Made by a program: the position numbers and the translations under genes
Shown: positions 62,577 through 64,000 of the stretch, in pieces
Layout: the number at the start of each line of letters is the position of its first letter
Position numbering within the stretch: the first letter of the stretch is position 1
NCBI RefSeq assembly: GCF_006442975.2
Contig: NZ_CP083954.1
Coordinates: 3,231,501-3,295,500 of the forward strand
Reading direction: 5' to 3'
Origin: Mesorhizobium sp. B2-1-1
GTDB lineage: Bacteria > Pseudomonadota > Alphaproteobacteria > Rhizobiales > Rhizobiaceae
DNA: 64,000 bases
Notes under the pieces: model-generated
Told to the model about the DNA's origin: nothing
The model's input: the letters and a program-made list of their open reading frames with translations, nothing else
Databases searched by the model: none

Positions 62577-63095
62577 ATGACGACCTTAGAGCGAACGCAC
62601 CGGACCGACCGCATTGCGGCCGGCCATCCCGGAACCAGCCGACGATGCCACATCAGAAATTTGGTGGACAGTCGCGAGCTTATTCCCGTGGGCGCGGGAC
62701 TATCGCTGAAAACTCATAGGCGCGATCAATGGCGGCGTCGTGAACCGTTCAATTCAGCCCTGTCCTCGCACGCGCCGATCAATGAGCGCCGATCGTTTGC
62801 CGGTCGCCGGACTGCGCCACTCGAAGGGGCTATCGTCATAACTATTGGTGATGAACCGCACGGCAGGGGGCATTAGATCGAGATCATTTGAACTGTTAGC
62901 GTTTTCAAACACCGCCCTGAAAGAAGGTCGACCGAGCCGAATGGCCAAGTTCGCATCGCCGACATCCGAACCAGTCCACGATGCTCGATGCTGCCGGCTG
63001 GCCACGGGCCGACGTCGAAAGATCGGCAGATGCCCGGCTACCAGCATCATCATTGCGGAAGATACAAATCCACATAAACAAAAAGGGGAACAATC
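62577..63095. promoter_or_regulatory. Long leader between amidase and amino acid ABC transporter
   Basis: A gap of 519 bases between divergent genes, with no credible gene. It contains GTGATGAAC at 62848-62856, 8 of 9 matching the GTT-ATG-AAC dyad found at two other promoters of this locus. The binding-protein ribosome site AAAGGGG lies just before its ATG. The rest shows nothing I can identify. Confidence 0.4.
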
Positions 63096-63881
63096 ATGAA
63101 AAAGCTTGCACTCGCCTTGTCACTGATCGTGGCGGTATTTGGCGCCGCCAATTCATCGTCGGCGGCCGACGATGTCATCCGTTTCGGTGTCGCCGCGGAG
63201 CCATACCCGCCTTTCTCCGTCAAGGATGCCAGCGGCACCTGGCAGGGCTGGGAAATCGACCTGATGAATGCCGTTTGCAAAGAGATGAAGGCGAAATGTG
63301 AGATCGTCGATATCGCCTGGGACGGCATCATTCCCGCGCTGTTGGCCAAGAAGTTCGACGTCATCTGGAGCTCGATGTCGATCACGGACAAGCGCAAGGA
63401 GGTGATCGATTTCACCGACAAGTACTACTATTCGCCCAACGTGCTTGTCGGCGCCAAGGCGGATACGCGGCAGTTCGACGTGACCAAGCCGGAGACATTC
63501 AAGGGGATTGCGGTCGCGGCACAGAGTGCCAGCCTGCAGGCGACCTACATGCAGGATAAGTTCAACGGCATTGCCGAAGTGAAGATCTATCCAACACTCG
63601 ATGACGAAATCGCGGACATCCAGGCCGGACGCGTGGATCTCATGGCTGCGGCAGGCATCCAGATCCAGGATTTCTTGAAGAAGCCGGAGGGCCAAGCTTA
63701 TGAAATCAAGGTGACGCTGCCGCATGAGAAAATGTTTGGATACGGCGACGGCGGCGGCCTGCGCAAGGAGGACACCGCTCTGAGGGACCGCCTCAATGCA
63801 GCACTCAAGGCGGTGCGCGCCAGCGGCGAGTACGAGACGATCACCAAGCGCTATTTCGATTTCAACATTTACGGCGATTGA
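63096..63881 (+). CDS. Polar amino acid ABC transporter substrate-binding protein
   Basis: A 261-residue periplasmic binding protein (family 3). A signal peptide (1 to about 23, SSAAD) precedes the ligand domain. Family motifs are present: FGVAAEPYPPFSVKDASGTWQGWEIDLMNAV, DIAWDGIIPALLAKKFDVIWSSMSITDKRKEVIDFTDKYYYSPNV. The closest-sounding relatives bind basic amino acids or opines. It is the first gene of an importer whose permease begins 74 bases later. It probably brings in the substrate catabolised by this locus (inference). Confidence 0.93.
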   Translation: MKKLALALSLIVAVFGAANSSSAADDVIRFGVAAEPYPPFSVKDASGTWQGWEIDLMNAVCKEMKAKCEIVDIAWDGIIPALLAKKFDVIWSSMSITDKRKEVIDFTDKYYYSPNVLVGAKADTRQFDVTKPETFKGIAVAAQSASLQATYMQDKFNGIAEVKIYPTLDDEIADIQAGRVDLMAAAGIQIQDFLKKPEGQAYEIKVTLPHEKMFGYGDGGGLRKEDTALRDRLNAALKAVRASGEYETITKRYFDFNIYGD

Positions 63882-63902
63882 TCATCTGGTTCAGGCCCAG
63901 GG

Positions 63903-63926
63903 GACGGCCGGCCCGGGGCGGCCGTC
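63903..63926 (+). terminator. GC-rich hairpin between binding-protein and permease genes
   Basis: An 8-base perfect stem, GACGGCCG and CGGCCGTC, encloses an 8-base loop. It starts 21 bases after the binding-protein stop. Such hairpins often protect the 3-prime end of binding-protein mRNA, so that receptor is made in excess over the permease. Confidence 0.55.
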
Positions 63927-63955
63927 GCCATCTTCATTGAACTGGAACGCGCTGT

Positions 63956-64000
63956 ATGAACTCGACCGTGTCTTGGGCAACCCTGCTCAGCTTCGGGGAC
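63956..64000 (+). CDS. Amino acid ABC transporter permease (partial, start only)
   Basis: Only 15 codons are in the window: ATG at 63956, then NSTVSWATLLSFGD. The LLSFGD opening is typical of HisM/HisQ-type permeases of polar amino acid importers. It is in the same direction as the binding protein and separated by the hairpin. Start and identity are inferred from this short stretch and position. Confidence 0.75.
   Translation, partial: MNSTVSWATLLSFGD

Noticed and set aside
62577..63095. Small genes in the leader of the amino acid transporter
   Set aside because: Several short frames exist on both strands but none has a ribosome site or recognisable product.

Overview
The window is high-GC chromosomal DNA of a rhizobial alphaproteobacterium, most likely Mesorhizobium or a close Phyllobacteriaceae relative. 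The evidence is an acpXL-type very-long-chain fatty acid (VLCFA) cluster, a RirA iron regulator with all three cluster cysteines, rhizobial hmu heme-uptake genes, RIME-like intergenic palindromes, and a PutA lacking a DNA-binding domain but paired with an Lrp-type PutR. Most of it is ordinary metabolic chromosome. I see no tRNA, rRNA, CRISPR, transposase or prophage structural gene.

Layout. 1-3510 (minus): M20 peptidase, family-5 solute-binding protein and a cut-off DppB-like permease, a peptide-type uptake operon with a mosaic palindromic repeat. 3728-4156: small L,D-transpeptidase. 4201-9047 (minus): acpXL, fabF2XL, fabF1XL, adh2XL, lpxXL, which build and attach the VLCFA of lipid A. 9351-14831: histidine phosphatase, AEC transporter, succinate-semialdehyde dehydrogenase, aldose epimerase, KDG kinase. 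14984-16640: FixH-like protein and diheme peroxidase. 16642-20870: divergent putR/putA. 20899-28790: heme-iron region, with hmuR, a secreted protein and an IsdG-type monooxygenase on minus, hmuPSTUV on plus, then rirA. 29189-39190: DUF445 protein, phasin, MaoC hydratase, MFS/LysR pair, MocR/EamA pair, zinc alcohol dehydrogenase, and the maiA/FAH aromatic-degradation pair.

39417-45194 holds a LuxR-type response regulator and, on the opposite strand, a FIST sensor overlapping a hybrid histidine kinase. Between them lies a distinctly AT-richer stretch of about 2.5 kb with two unrecognised genes, the best candidate here for something undescribed. 45388-49224 is a coxSLM-like molybdenum hydroxylase operon of the form II type, with long hairpins in both intergenic gaps. 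49417-55846: acyltransferase, an OFA-type MFS carrier with a 38-residue companion membrane protein, cutC, two GNAT-like proteins, an SRPBCC protein, an AhpD-like protein and a cupin.

55954-64000 looks like one catabolic locus for an amino acid or amino-acid amide: RidA, DadA-like oxidase, ornithine-cyclodeaminase-like enzyme, class V aminotransferase, LysR regulator, amidase and a polar amino acid ABC transporter that runs off the window. A shared GTT-ATG-AAC dyad in several of its promoters may be the LysR site.

The iron region reads as a circuit: RirA-type IRO boxes (TGA-N9-TCA) lie in the hmuR/hmuP promoter and upstream of rirA, and an Irr-like dyad also lies upstream of rirA.
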